NCBI RefSeq assembly: GCF_025628965.1
Contig: NZ_JAOTEN010000005.1
Location: 111,995-175,994 of the forward strand
DNA: 64,000 bases
Reading direction: 5' to 3'
Source: Chryseobacterium gilvum
GTDB taxonomy: Bacteria; Bacteroidota; Bacteroidia; Flavobacteriales; Weeksellaceae
Numbering within the stretch: position 1 is the first letter of the stretch; each line of letters begins with the position of its first letter. The notes beneath the pieces were generated by a model that was given only the letters and a program-made list of their open reading frames with translations, had not been told where the DNA came from and searched no databases. A program made the translations under genes and the position numbers. Shown piece after piece: positions 45,217 through 56,100 of this stretch.

Positions 45217-47568
45217 ATGAATAAGAACATACTCTTACTCGCAGCATTTTTTGTAGTGCTGTTTAATACATCTGTATCTTCCCAGCAATTAGGCAGGCTT
45301 TATATATCCTCAGCAACAACAGGGAGAATTTATGATATTACTACCGGGGTTACACCTACTTTGGTAACAACTCCGGCTGGTGTAAATGCCAATTTGGGAA
45401 CTGCGGTGACTAACTTAGCAGTCGGTTATGATTCTCCGGCTCAACCTAATACCTTAGTGTATATCCATTCGAATACAACGGCTGCATCTGCTATTAATAA
45501 AAATGGGGCGGCTACAGGAGTAACGCTACCGGTTGCTATGGGGGGATTTGGTACTAACAACGTACCTGGAACCTATTTCGGTCAGGTTTTTGGATTTCAA
45601 AGTGCTTCAAAGAATTTATATAGGGTTTATCCTACAGCAAGTGCCGCTATGGTTATTACCGGTGATGCAACCTGGAATTTAGGTACAGTAAGTATTCTTC
45701 TTAATGATACAATGTTCGACTACCTCAACAATATTTATACAATTGTATCAAATTCAGCAGATAACAACAGGTATCTATACAAAATTACAATAACAAGTGC
45801 AACAACAGCAACAGCTGCACAAGTAGCTCAGGTTACAGGCCCGGTTGCAACCATTACAAACTCATTAGGATCAGCTTACCTAAATGGTAAAATGTATGTT
45901 GTGGATAATACAAACCCACAAGTCCTGTATACAGTTGATTTGATTACGGGTGTTTCTGTTACTGACAGAACATTTGATGCTTCAGTAAATTTTACGGGAA
46001 GTAAAGATTTGGCTTCTGTAGATTATTATCTGCCGTTTCAGTTTAACTGCGGTGGGGCAACATTTATCAGCGGAAACCCATTTGTACCGGGATATACTTC
46101 AACAAGAACATTGAGGATTCCTATCACAGCAGTATATGCTCCGGGAACGTATACGATCTCTGTAAGCGGAACCGACTTTAATACGGTCAATCAAAGTGTA
46201 ACCATTACCGGTACAACAACATTTGTTGATGTTCCTATGACATATACAGGTGGAGGTACGGCCGGAACACGCACGCTTACCATTGGTTTAAGTACTACAA
46301 CCTGTACTACAACGGCGACGATAGAATCAGACACAGATAGTGACGGACTGGCAAACAGCATAGATCTTGATTCTGATAATGATGGAATTTTAGATATTTT
46401 TGAATGTACACAATCAGTAGTTAATCAGCCATACAATACTACAAACGGTACAACAGTATCATTTTCAGCACCGGCAGCAGATTTAGGATTTATATTTGAT
46501 GTTTATACCTTAGATAATTCATTCAACTTAAATATAAACGGAGTAAATTTAGCCACCAGTGAGATTCAGTTTCAGCCGGACCAGGTAGATAATATAAGAT
46601 TTATAGGAGGTGAGAGATATGGTAATGGCTCAATTCCGCAGATTTACGCGATGACCGGCAACGCTACTAACCCTCTGGTAAGAGTTATAATACATAAAAA
46701 TGGAAGCGTAAGCATGTATGGTAGTAAAGTAGGAAATGGACCATTATTTCCGCTGGAACTTTATAATGGTAATGCTTTTAATACAATTACCTGGAATACA
46801 ACGGGCGCAAATAATGTAATACTAAGTCAAGCCGTTGTAGGTACCACCTATATTACAGGGAATGGAAACGGATTACAAAATGGTTTTTGTGATCCCGATG
46901 GTGATTCAATCTCCAATCAATATGATACCGATTCTGATGGTGATGGTTGTGCTGATGCAGTAGAGGGTTCAGAAAATGTCCGTATTACACAAATTCATGC
47001 ATTAAGTTTACCGTCGTCTGATACTAATTATCCTTACAGAGGGCAAATAAAAGTATTAGCCAACGGAACGACTACAGGAACACCTTCTCAGGTGATTAGT
47101 ACGGTTGCAGCTGCAAACGGTGTACCTTTACTAGTCAACAATGCAACTAATAATACCGGTGGTATTGCAGGTGTTGCCGATAATACGGACGGAACTGCAG
47201 ATGTCGGACAGGGAATTGGTACGGCTCAAAACAGTAATCAACGTGACGCAGACTGTGCAAGATGTTTCCGTCCTGCGACTTCACCCGGAACAGGAGGTCT
47301 TTCTACAAGTAATGGTATTACTGCTTTATCAAGAGGAGGTAATAATGGCAACTGGCCCATGAAAATTACTGGTGCGTATACTGTATTAGATGCAAAAACG
47401 AAAGGTTTGGTAATCAACAGAATGCCAACCACTCAATTGGCTTTAATTACTGCTCCGGTTGTAGGGATGATGGTGTATGACACAACGGTTAACTGTCTAA
47501 AAATTTATGACGATTCCAATACCTGGAGATGTTTCAGTAATCCGACATGTGATAATTTTAACCAATAA
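45217..47568 (+). CDS. Large secreted protein with thrombospondin-type-3 repeats
   Basis: A 783-residue exported protein. Signal peptide (NILLLAAFFVVLFNTSVSSQ), then a propeller-like region (about 22-270: GRLYISSATTGRIYDITTG, FGFQSASKNLYRVY). Calcium-binding thrombospondin type 3-like repeats occur at about 371-396 (DTDSDGLANSIDLDSDNDG) and 558-582 (DPDGDSISNQYDTDSDGDG). The C-terminus (about 725-783) is a GLVINRMPTT...GMMVYDT...CLKIYDD module found at the end of many flavobacterial surface proteins and, in similar form, in the next gene. No T9SS type A or B signal is visible. The role is unknown; it may pair with the FISUMP protein downstream. Confidence 0.75.
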   Translation: MNKNILLLAAFFVVLFNTSVSSQQLGRLYISSATTGRIYDITTGVTPTLVTTPAGVNANLGTAVTNLAVGYDSPAQPNTLVYIHSNTTAASAINKNGAATGVTLPVAMGGFGTNNVPGTYFGQVFGFQSASKNLYRVYPTASAAMVITGDATWNLGTVSILLNDTMFDYLNNIYTIVSNSADNNRYLYKITITSATTATAAQVAQVTGPVATITNSLGSAYLNGKMYVVDNTNPQVLYTVDLITGVSVTDRTFDASVNFTGSKDLASVDYYLPFQFNCGGATFISGNPFVPGYTSTRTLRIPITAVYAPGTYTISVSGTDFNTVNQSVTITGTTTFVDVPMTYTGGGTAGTRTLTIGLSTTTCTTTATIESDTDSDGLANSIDLDSDNDGILDIFECTQSVVNQPYNTTNGTTVSFSAPAADLGFIFDVYTLDNSFNLNINGVNLATSEIQFQPDQVDNIRFIGGERYGNGSIPQIYAMTGNATNPLVRVIIHKNGSVSMYGSKVGNGPLFPLELYNGNAFNTITWNTTGANNVILSQAVVGTTYITGNGNGLQNGFCDPDGDSISNQYDTDSDGDGCADAVEGSENVRITQIHALSLPSSDTNYPYRGQIKVLANGTTTGTPSQVISTVAAANGVPLLVNNATNNTGGIAGVADNTDGTADVGQGIGTAQNSNQRDADCARCFRPATSPGTGGLSTSNGITALSRGGNNGNWPMKITGAYTVLDAKTKGLVINRMPTTQLALITAPVVGMMVYDTTVNCLKIYDDSNTWRCFSNPTCDNFNQ

Positions 47569-47578
47569 TTAAAGAAAA

Positions 47579-48727
47579 ATGAATAAATATATAATAACAT
47601 TGTGCTTATTTGTTTCGGGGCAGATTTTCAGTCAGATTACCATTGGTAAATCTGCAGCAACTTTGACTCCGGCAAGTGCTTTTGTATCGATCGAATTTGG
47701 TGATGCAGCAGGAGGACAAAAGGGAATCGTTCTTCCATGGGTAACGAGTGAAGCTGTTCTTGGCGGAACGACTCCTGCACCTATTACCGGAACGCTGTTT
47801 TTTGATTCAGCGACTAAAAAAATAAAATTTGGAAGTTCTACCACCAGTGGAGCTACAGCAATAAGTCAATATATAGATCTTTCTGCAGGAGCACTAACTC
47901 CGGCTGCGGGTGTAGGAGTTGCTGATACCAATGCAGAAATATCTACGGCAAAAATGGTTATTTCAAGCAGTGCAACAGTCGCAGCAACAAATACGACAAG
48001 CGGTATTATGGTTTTAGCAGATACTGATAAGGCGATGGTGCTGCCCAGAGTAAACTCATATACGGATATTGTAAATCCAAGTCCCGGAATGATGGTGTAT
48101 GTAACGGGTACAACACCAGATCAGCTGGCTGTTTTCAACGGTAGTGAATGGTCTTTTTGGGATGGGGTTCAAACAGTTACTTCGGCAACAACAGGCAGGG
48201 TGTGGATGGACCGTAATCTGGGTGCAACGCAGGTTGCAACTGCTTTGACTGACGCTGCTGCTTATGGAAGCCTTTACCAATGGGGACGTTTAACAGACGG
48301 GCATCAAGTTCGTACTTCTGCAACAACTGCTACGCTAAGTACTACTGACGTACCGGGTAATGGTAATTTTATTACAAATGGTACGGCGCCTAATGACTGG
48401 CGCTCAACTCAAAACAATAACTTGTGGCAAGGAATTGGCGGTATCAATAATCCTTGTCCTAACGGTTTTCGTATTCCTACATTAGCAGAATTTATTGCGG
48501 AAGGGTTTGCTACAGGTAATGCGGCATTTGCTTCTGTTTTAAAATTACCTGCTGCAGGTGTCAGAAGTACAGCAGGTGCTGTAAGCACCGAAGGAACCAA
48601 TGGTAATTATTATACCAGTACGATTTCTGGTACTTCATCATCTGCATATACTTTTACTGCTACAACAGTCGCTACTTCAACTGTACCACGTGCAACCGGA
48701 GCATCGGTGCGATGTATAAAGAATTAA
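47579..48727 (+). CDS. FISUMP-domain secreted protein
   Basis: A 382-residue exported protein that starts ten bases after the previous gene. Signal peptide (IITLCLFVSGQIFSQ), then beta-rich segments with AMVLPRVNSYTD and PGMMVYVTGTTPDQL, the same PRM...GMMVY module as the upstream protein. The last about 185 residues are a FISUMP (Fibrobacter succinogenes major paralogous) domain: GRVWMDRNLGATQVA, SLYQWGRLTDG, NPCPNGFRIPTLAEF and the final VRCIKN. FISUMP domains are surface modules of unknown or adhesive role. A strong terminator follows. Confidence 0.82.
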   Translation: MNKYIITLCLFVSGQIFSQITIGKSAATLTPASAFVSIEFGDAAGGQKGIVLPWVTSEAVLGGTTPAPITGTLFFDSATKKIKFGSSTTSGATAISQYIDLSAGALTPAAGVGVADTNAEISTAKMVISSSATVAATNTTSGIMVLADTDKAMVLPRVNSYTDIVNPSPGMMVYVTGTTPDQLAVFNGSEWSFWDGVQTVTSATTGRVWMDRNLGATQVATALTDAAAYGSLYQWGRLTDGHQVRTSATTATLSTTDVPGNGNFITNGTAPNDWRSTQNNNLWQGIGGINNPCPNGFRIPTLAEFIAEGFATGNAAFASVLKLPAAGVRSTAGAVSTEGTNGNYYTSTISGTSSSAYTFTATTVATSTVPRATGASVRCIKN

Positions 48728-48751
48728 TTACTTAATTATTTAGCTCATTAA

Positions 48752-48784
48752 AAAAACGCTGTCTATTAATTAGACAGCGTTTTT
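48752..48784 (+). terminator. Terminator closing the inserted gene block
   Basis: Stem AAAAACGCTGTCTA / TAGACAGCGTTTTT with a five-base loop and terminal T run. Confidence 0.9.
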
Positions 48785-48871
48785 CTTGATTTGGAACTCA
48801 GTATAGGTTTCTAGTTAGTAATTGCAACCTCTTAAGATAAGTTTGTATTTAAAGATTTTTAAATTATATAC

Positions 48872-48902
48872 TTGCGCAATCTTCTGAAAATTAGTATATT
48901 TG
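48872..48902 (+). promoter_or_regulatory. Promoter for the rpoB leader
   Basis: TTG at 48872-48874 and TATATTTG at 48895-48902, spacing 20, an exact match to the local promoter form. Transcription should start near 48906-48909, about 320 bases before rpoB. Confidence 0.75.
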
Positions 48903-48908
48903 CAGTTC

Positions 48909-49132
48909 TTTTGGCGCTAATAATTGTTTATAAATCAGTAATATATTGTAAATCAACTCTTTCATCATAGTGGAGGAGATTTCGTGTTATACAGAATTAC
49001 AAATATTTTCGTCAAAAGAACCCATTAGAAATATTTTGCACTACACTGTGAAAAGATATACCAGTGTTGCAGTTAGAAATTAGAGTTTAGAATAAAGAAT
49101 TAAGCATAAAGACTACTTCTGATAGCGCCAAA
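48909..49132 (+). ncRNA. Candidate structured leader RNA upstream of rpoB
   Basis: The RNA predicted from the 48895 promoter begins with TTTGGCGCTA (48910-48919), which is perfectly complementary to TAGCGCCAAA (49123-49132) 203 bases later. Next to it TAATTGTTTAT (48921-48931) pairs with ATAAAGAATTA (49092-49102), one mismatch. An inner hairpin is TGCA-ACACTG / CAGTGT-TGCA (49037-49071, two-base bulge). Together these make a closed, elongated structure that ends 97 bases before the rpoB ATG. I cannot name the family. It may be a cis-regulatory leader or an independent small RNA. Confidence 0.45.
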
Positions 49133-49160
49133 CATCAAATGTCTTTATCTTGCCTACTTA

Positions 49161-49188
49161 TCTTCAGTCTTTTTTCTGATATTTTTTT
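49161..49188 (+). other. Weak hairpin with T tract between leader and rpoB
   Basis: TCTTCAG / CTGATA around a T-rich loop is followed by seven T. The stem is short and bulged, so it is at most a weak terminator or attenuator for the leader. Confidence 0.25.
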
Positions 49189-49228
49189 GTAAAATCAAAA
49201 TATTTTTTAACCCTTTCTTAAAAGTTTT

Positions 49229-52200
49229 ATGAGTAAAACAACAGCAATCACTAAGGGAAACGAGAGAGTGAATTTCTCGACAGCTAAAGGAAAAATCATT
49301 ACTCCTGACTTCCTGGATATCCAGTTAGAGTCATTTAAAGATTTTTTCCAGCTGGATACGCTTCCCGAAGACAGAAAGAAAGAAGGTTTGCACAAAACCT
49401 TCCAGGAAAACTTTCCAATTACCGATTCTAGAAACCAATTCGTTTTGGAATTCTTAGATTATCTGGTAGATTCTCCACGGTATTCGATCGACGAATGTGT
49501 GGAAAGAGGATTAACGTATTCCGTACCTCTGAAAGCCAGGCTTAAACTCTACTGTACAGACCCTGAACATGAAGATTTTCAGACAGTTGTACAAGATGTG
49601 TATTTAGGTCCGGTTCCTTATATGACTCCGTCTGGTTCATTTATCATTAATGGAGCAGAGCGTGTTATTGTAACTCAGTTACACAGATCTCCGGGGGTAT
49701 TCTTCGGACAGACGTACCACGCAAACGGAACCAAATTGTACTATTCAAGAATTATCCCTTTCAAAGGATCTTGGATGGAATTTACAACAGATATCAACAG
49801 CGTGATGTACGCGTATATCGACCGTAAGAAAAAATTACCTTTAACGACATTACTAAGAGCAATCGGTTTCGAATCTGATAAAGACATCCTTCAGATCTTT
49901 GACCTTGCAGAAGAAGTGAAAGTTTCTAAAGCGGCCCTTAAAAAAGTAGAAGGCAGAACTTTGGCTGCGAGAGTATTGAACACCTGGTTCGAAGATTTCG
50001 TAGACGAAGATACAGGAGAGGTAGTTTCTATTGAAAGAAACGAAATTATCTTAGACAGAGAAACAATTCTGGAAAAAGAGCATTTAGATCTTATCTTGGA
50101 TGCAGGTGTGAAATCGATCCTGATTCACAAAGAAAACAGCAACGAATTCTCTATCATTCAGAATACGTTACAAAAAGACCCTACCAACTCTGAAAAAGAA
50201 GCGGTAGAATATATTTACCGTCAGTTAAGAAATGCAGATCCACCCGATGAGGAAACAGCAAGAGGAATCATTGAAAAATTATTCTTCTCTGAACAGAGAT
50301 ATTCATTAGGAGAAGTAGGACGTTACAGACTAAACAAAAAATTAGGTCTAAACATCCCGACGACAACTGAGGTTCTTACCAAAGAAGATATCATTGCGAT
50401 TGTAAGACACTTGATCGAATTGGTAAACTCTAAAGCGGAGGTTGATGATATTGACCACTTGTCAAACAGAAGAATCAAAACCGTTGGTGAGCAGTTGGCA
50501 GGACAGTTCGGGGTAGGTCTTTCAAGAATTGCAAGAACGATTAAAGAGAGAATGAACGTTAGAGATAACGAAATCTTTACTCCGCTCGATCTTGTTAATG
50601 CGAAAACGTTAACATCAGTAATCAACTCATTCTTTGGAACCAACCAGCTTTCTCAGTTTATGGACCAAACCAACCCATTGTCAGAAATCACGCACAAGCG
50701 TAGGCTTTCTGCACTAGGACCTGGAGGTTTATCAAGAGAAAGAGCAGGTTTTGAGGTACGTGACGTTCACCATACCCACTACGGAAGAATTTGCCCGATT
50801 GAAACTCCGGAAGGGCCAAACATCGGTTTGATCTCTTCTTTAGGAATATATGCTAAAATCAATACTTTAGGGTTCATCGAAACACCATACAGAAAAGTAG
50901 AAAACAGTAAGGTAGATTTACATGCTGATCCTATTTATCTGAATGCAGAAGACGAAGAAGATAAAGTAATTGCTCAGGCAAACGTAGAATTAAATGATAA
51001 CGGAGAATTCTTAACAGACAGGATCATTGCCAGATTAGATGGAGATTATCCTGTAGTAGAGCCTTCTCAGGTTAAATTGATCGACGTGGCGCCAAACCAG
51101 ATTTCCGGTATTTCAGCTTCATTGATTCCTTTCCTGGAACATGATGATGCAAACCGTGCATTGATGGGATCCAACATGATGCGTCAGGCGGTTCCTTTAT
51201 TGAAGCCACAAGCTCCAATCGTAGGTACAGGTCTGGAACAGCAGGTAGCAAAAGATTCAAGAATCTTGATCAATGCTGAAGGTATAGGTGTGGTAGAATA
51301 CGTAGATGCTGATAAGATTACCATTAAATATGAAAGAAGCGATGACGAAGATTTAGTATCATTCGAATCTGCTACAAAAACATATAATTTAACGAAGTTT
51401 AGAAAAACCAACCAAAGTACAACCATTACCCTGAGACCAAACGTAAGAGTAGGTGAAACAGTGGAAAAAGGACAGGTGCTTTGCGACGGATATGCTACTG
51501 AAAACGGAGAATTGGCTTTAGGTAGAAACTTGGTAGTTGCCTTCATGCCTTGGAAAGGATATAACTTTGAGGATGCGATCGTAATCAACGAAAAAGTAGT
51601 ACGTGAAGACTGGTTTACTTCAATCCACGTTGATGAATATTCTCTTGAAGTTCGTGATACCAAACTAGGGATGGAAGAACTGACCGCAGATATTCCGAAC
51701 GTTTCAGAAGAAGCTACCAAAGATCTTGACGAAAACGGAATGATCAGAATTGGTGCAGAAGTGAAGCCTGGAGATATCATGATCGGTAAGATTACTCCAA
51801 AAGGGGAATCTGATCCTACTCCTGAAGAGAAACTTCTAAGAGCAATTTTTGGTGATAAAGCCGGTGATGTAAAAGATGCTTCATTGAAAGCAGATTCTTC
51901 ATTAAGAGGGGTGGTAATCAACAAAAAATTGTTCTCAAGAAACATTAAAGATAAAAAGAAAAGAACTGAAGAAAAACTAAAGCTTGAAGAGATTGAAAAT
52001 ACTTATAAAGCTAAGTTTGACGAGTTGAGAAACACTTTAATCGAAAAATTAAATACCCTGGTCAGCGGTAAAACTTCTCAGGGAGTTACGAATGACTTAG
52101 ATGAAGAAATTATCGGTAAAGGAGTAAAATTCACTCACAAATTATTGACTTCAGTAGAAGATTATGTTAACGTAAGCGGTGCAGACTGGACGGTTGATAA

Positions 52201-53050
52201 CGATAAGAATGAATTGATCAAACAATTGATTCACAACTATAAAATCAAATTCAACGATATCCAAGGAGTTAAAAACCGTGAGAAATTCGCAATTTCTATC
52301 GGGGATGAGCTTCCTGCAGGAATTATGAAGTTGGCTAAAGTTTACATCGCTAAAAAACGTAAGCTGAATGTAGGAGATAAAATGGCGGGTCGTCACGGTA
52401 ACAAAGGGATTGTTTCCAGAATCGTTCGTGAAGAAGACATGCCATTCTTAGAAGACGGAACACCGGTAGATATCGTATTGAATCCACTTGGGGTACCTTC
52501 CCGTATGAACATCGGTCAGATTTATGAAACCGTTCTAGGATGGGCTGGTCAGAAATTAGGGATGACGTTTGCGACACCAATCTTTGATGGCGCAACGCTT
52601 GATCAGATTACAGAATATACTGAGAAAGCAGGTCTTCCGAAATTCGGTCACACATATCTTTATGATGGTGGAACAGGAGAGAGATTTACACAGCCGGCAA
52701 CAGTAGGTATTATTTATATGCTGAAGTTAGGACACATGGTTGATGATAAAATGCACGCACGTTCTATCGGGCCTTACTCATTGATTACGCAGCAACCATT
52801 GGGAGGTAAAGCTCAGTTCGGAGGTCAGAGATTCGGAGAGATGGAGGTTTGGGCTCTTGAAGCATTCGGAGCATCCAATATCCTGAGAGAAATCTTGACG
52901 GTGAAGTCGGATGACGTGATTGGTAGAGCAAAAACTTATGAAGCGATTGCAAAAGGTGAAGCAATGCCTGAACCGGGTATTCCTGAATCGTTCAACGTAT
53001 TACTTCATGAGTTACAGGGTCTTGGATTAGACGTAAGATTGGAGGAGTAA
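49229..53050 (+). CDS. rpoB: RNA polymerase beta subunit
   Basis: A 1273-residue catalytic subunit of RNA polymerase. The rifampicin pocket reads [20 protein letters not shown] followed by ALGPGGL, the wild-type-like sequence with none of the common resistance changes. Other conserved parts are [37 protein letters not shown] and the C-terminal [12 protein letters not shown]. The gene is normally adjacent to rplL in this phylum; here 5 kb separate them. rpoC follows after 111 bases. Confidence 0.98.
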   Translation: MSKTTAITKGNERVNFSTAKGKIITPDFLDIQLESFKDFFQLDTLPEDRKKEGLHKTFQENFPITDSRNQFVLEFLDYLVDSPRYSIDECVERGLTYSVPLKARLKLYCTDPEHEDFQTVVQDVYLGPVPYMTPSGSFIINGAERVIVTQLHRSPGVFFGQTYHANGTKLYYSRIIPFKGSWMEFTTDINSVMYAYIDRKKKLPLTTLLRAIGFESDKDILQIFDLAEEVKVSKAALKKVEGRTLAARVLNTWFEDFVDEDTGEVVSIERNEIILDRETILEKEHLDLILDAGVKSILIHKENSNEFSIIQNTLQKDPTNSEKEAVEYIYRQLRNADPPDEETARGIIEKLFFSEQRYSLGEVGRYRLNKKLGLNIPTTTEVLTKEDIIAIVRHLIELVNSKAEVDDIDHLSNRRIKTVGEQLAGQFGVGLSRIARTIKERMNVRDNEIFTPLDLVNAKTLTSVINSFFGTNQLSQFMDQTNPLSEITHKRRLSALGPGGLSRERAGFEVRDVHHTHYGRICPIETPEGPNIGLISSLGIYAKINTLGFIETPYRKVENSKVDLHADPIYLNAEDEEDKVIAQANVELNDNGEFLTDRIIARLDGDYPVVEPSQVKLIDVAPNQISGISASLIPFLEHDDANRALMGSNMMRQAVPLLKPQAPIVGTGLEQQVAKDSRILINAEGIGVVEYVDADKITIKYERSDDEDLVSFESATKTYNLTKFRKTNQSTTITLRPNVRVGETVEKGQVLCDGYATENGELALGRNLVVAFMPWKGYNFEDAIVINEKVVREDWFTSIHVDEYSLEVRDTKLGMEELTADIPNVSEEATKDLDENGMIRIGAEVKPGDIMIGKITPKGESDPTPEEKLLRAIFGDKAGDVKDASLKADSSLRGVVINKKLFSRNIKDKKKRTEEKLKLEEIENTYKAKFDELRNTLIEKLNTLVSGKTSQGVTNDLDEEIIGKGVKFTHKLLTSVEDYVNVSGADWTVDNDKNELIKQLIHNYKIKFNDIQGVKNREKFAISIGDELPAGIMKLAKVYIAKKRKLNVGDKMAGRHGNKGIVSRIVREEDMPFLEDGTPVDIVLNPLGVPSRMNIGQIYETVLGWAGQKLGMTFATPIFDGATLDQITEYTEKAGLPKFGHTYLYDGGTGERFTQPATVGIIYMLKLGHMVDDKMHARSIGPYSLITQQPLGGKAQFGGQRFGEMEVWALEAFGASNILREILTVKSDDVIGRAKTYEAIAKGEAMPEPGIPESFNVLLHELQGLGLDVRLEE

Positions 53051-53161
53051 ATTAAAAGATTTAATTATTAAAAATTAAAACATTAATGAACTCCGAGATG
53101 ATAAGAGCGAAAGTAATTTTAAATCTTTCAATCTTTTAATCTTTTAATCAAAAATTAAATT
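53051..53161 (+). other. rpoB-rpoC spacer with inverted repeat
   Basis: This 111-base AT-rich spacer has ATTAAAAGATT near its start (about 53052) and AATCTTTTAAT near its end (about 53132), perfectly complementary over 11 bases. The second arm is itself repeated (TCTTTTAATCTTTTAATC). Such a fold would enclose the spacer, but the bases are low in complexity. Confidence 0.4.
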
Positions 53162-56100
53162 ATGTCAAATAAAAATAAATCAAGTAGATTTAATAAAATA
53201 ACCATCGGTTTAGCTTCACCGGAATCCATTCTTCAGGATTCCAGAGGAGAAGTCTTAAAACCGGAAACTATTAACTACAGAACGCACAAGCCTGAAAGAG
53301 ACGGGTTGTTCTGCGAAAAAATCTTCGGTCCTGTAAAAGATTACGAATGTGCTTGTGGAAAATACAAGAGAATTCGTTACAAAGGGATCGTTTGTGACCG
53401 TTGTGGAGTAGAGGTTACGGAGAAAAAAGTACGTAGAGAAAGAATTGGGCATATTGGCTTGGTTGTTCCTATCGCGCACATTTGGTATTTCCGTTCTTTG
53501 CCAAACAAAATCGGTTATCTTTTAGGGATTCCTTCCAAGAAATTAGATATGATCATCTATTACGAGAGATATGTTGTGATTCAACAGGGTATCGCTAAGA
53601 AATTGGATGGTTCTGATTTTGACGATAAAGAATTCCTTACAGAAGAAGAGTATCTTGATATCATGGAAACTCTTCCTGTAGAAAACCAATATCTTGATGA
53701 TGCAGATCCCAACAAATTCATCGCCAAAATGGGTGCTGAAGCTGTTGAAGAATTGCTGAAAAGAATTGATCTTGATGCTTTGTCTTTCGATTTAAGACAC
53801 AAAGCGCACAACGAAGGTTCAAAACAAAGAAGAACTGAAGCTCTGAAAAGATTGAACGTCGTAGAAGCATTGAGAGGTGCCAATACAAGAATGATCAACA
53901 GACCGGAGTGGATGATTATGCGTGTACTTCCTGTAATCCCGCCAGAATTAAGACCATTGGTTCCGTTGGATGGAGGACGTTTCGCTACTTCCGATCTGAA
54001 TGACCTTTACAGAAGAGTGATCATCAGAAACAACCGTTTGAAGAGATTATTGGAGATCAAAGCTCCGGAAGTAATCTTGAGAAACGAGAAGCGTATGCTT
54101 CAGGAATCAGTAGATTCATTATTCGATAATACAAGAAAATCTTCTGCTGTAAAATCTGAATCAAACAGACCTTTAAAATCACTTTCAGATTCATTGAAAG
54201 GAAAGCAGGGTCGTTTCCGTCAGAACTTATTAGGAAAAAGGGTAGATTACTCAGCGCGTTCGGTAATTGTTGTAGGTCCAAACTTACAGCTTCATGAATG
54301 TGGTATTCCTAAAGATATGGCAGCGGAATTATACAAACCGTTTATCATCAGAAAACTGATCGAAAGAGGAATTGTAAAAACAGTAAAATCTGCAAAGAGA
54401 ATTATTGACAGAAAAGAACCTGTCGTATATGATATCCTTGAAAACGTGATGAAAGGTCACCCTGTTTTATTAAACAGAGCACCTACGCTTCACAGATTGG
54501 GTATTCAGGCTTTCCAGCCTAAAATGATTGAAGGGAAAGCAATTCAGCTTCACCCGTTGGTAACGACGGCCTTCAATGCCGATTTCGATGGTGACCAGAT
54601 GGCGGTGCATTTACCGTTGGGCCCGGAAGCGATTTTGGAAGCTCAGTTGCTGATGTTAGGCTCTCAGAATATCCTGAACCCTGCAAACGGTTCTCCAATT
54701 ACGGTACCATCTCAGGACATGGTTCTTGGTCTTTATTTTATGACTAAAGAATTAAGCTCTACCGATGATATGAAAGTTTTAGGAGAAGGTTTAGCATTTT
54801 ACTCTCCGGAAGAAGCGGAAATCGCTTACGCAGAAGGAAGAGTTTCTCTGAATGCTAAAGTAAGATGTAGAGTACCGGTAAAAGAAAACGGAGAATTGGT
54901 TATAAGATTAACTGAAACTTCAGTAGGTAGAATTTTATTCAACCAGATCGTTCCTAAACAGTCAGGATATATTAATGAGCTTTTAACGAAGAAATCATTA
55001 AGAAACGTGATCGGTAAAATTCTTGCAGATACAGACTTCCCTACAACAGTGAAGTTCCTGGATGCAATGAAAGATTTAGGATATTCAAACGCATTCAAAG
55101 GTGGTCTTTCTTTCTCATTAGGGGATATTGTTGTTCCTGTTGAGAAAAAGCAGATGGTTGCTTCAGCGATTGAAACGGTTGACGAAATTAGAGCCAACTA
55201 TAACATGGGTCTTATTACAGACACAGAAAGATACAACCAGGTAATTGACGTTTGGACAAATACCAACGCCGGATTAACTGAAATGATCATGGGTAGAATG
55301 AAAACCGATCAAGGTGGGTTCAACTCAGTATACATGATGCTTGATTCTGGTGCAAGGGGTTCTAAAGAACAGATCCGTCAGTTATCAGGAATGAGAGGTT
55401 TGATGGCAAAACCGCAAAAAGCAGGTTCTACCGGTGCGGAAATTATTGAAAACCCGATTTTGGCCAACTTTAAAGAAGGTCTTTCGATCCTTGAGTACTT
55501 TATCTCTACTCACGGTGCCCGTAAAGGTCTTGCAGATACCGCTCTTAAGACTGCCGATGCAGGATACTTAACGAGAAGATTGGTAGATGTTGCTCAGGAT
55601 GTGATCATTACAGAAGCCGATTGTGGTACTTTAAGAGGAACAGAAGTTACGGCACTTAAGAAAAATGATGAGATCGTTGAAAAAATCTCTGAAAGAATCT
55701 TAGGTAGAGTATCTCTTCATAATATCTATGATCCGGAATCAGATGATTTGATTGCCGATGCAGATCAGATTATTGATGAGGCATTAGCAAAAAGAATCGA
55801 AGCAACAGGAATCGAAGCGGTTGAAGTGCGTTCACCATTAACCTGTGAAACCAAAAAAGGAATTTGCGCCAAATGCTACGGTAGAAACCTGGCAACCGGT
55901 AAGAAAATCCATATGGGTGAAGCAGTAGGGGTAATTGCAGCACAGTCTATTGGGGAACCGGGAACTCAGTTAACATTGAGAACCTTCCACCAAGGGGGTG
56001 TTTCTACCAACGTTTCAGAAAATCCGTCTATTGTTGCCAGAAGAGATGGTATCGTAGAATTGGATGAAGTAAGAACGATTACTTCTGAAGATGAAAACGG

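Noticed and set aside
51184..51945. 253-codon open frame antisense to rpoB
   Set aside because: It lies entirely within the well-supported rpoB gene, has Ser/Thr/Pro-rich composition typical of shadow frames, and no family features.
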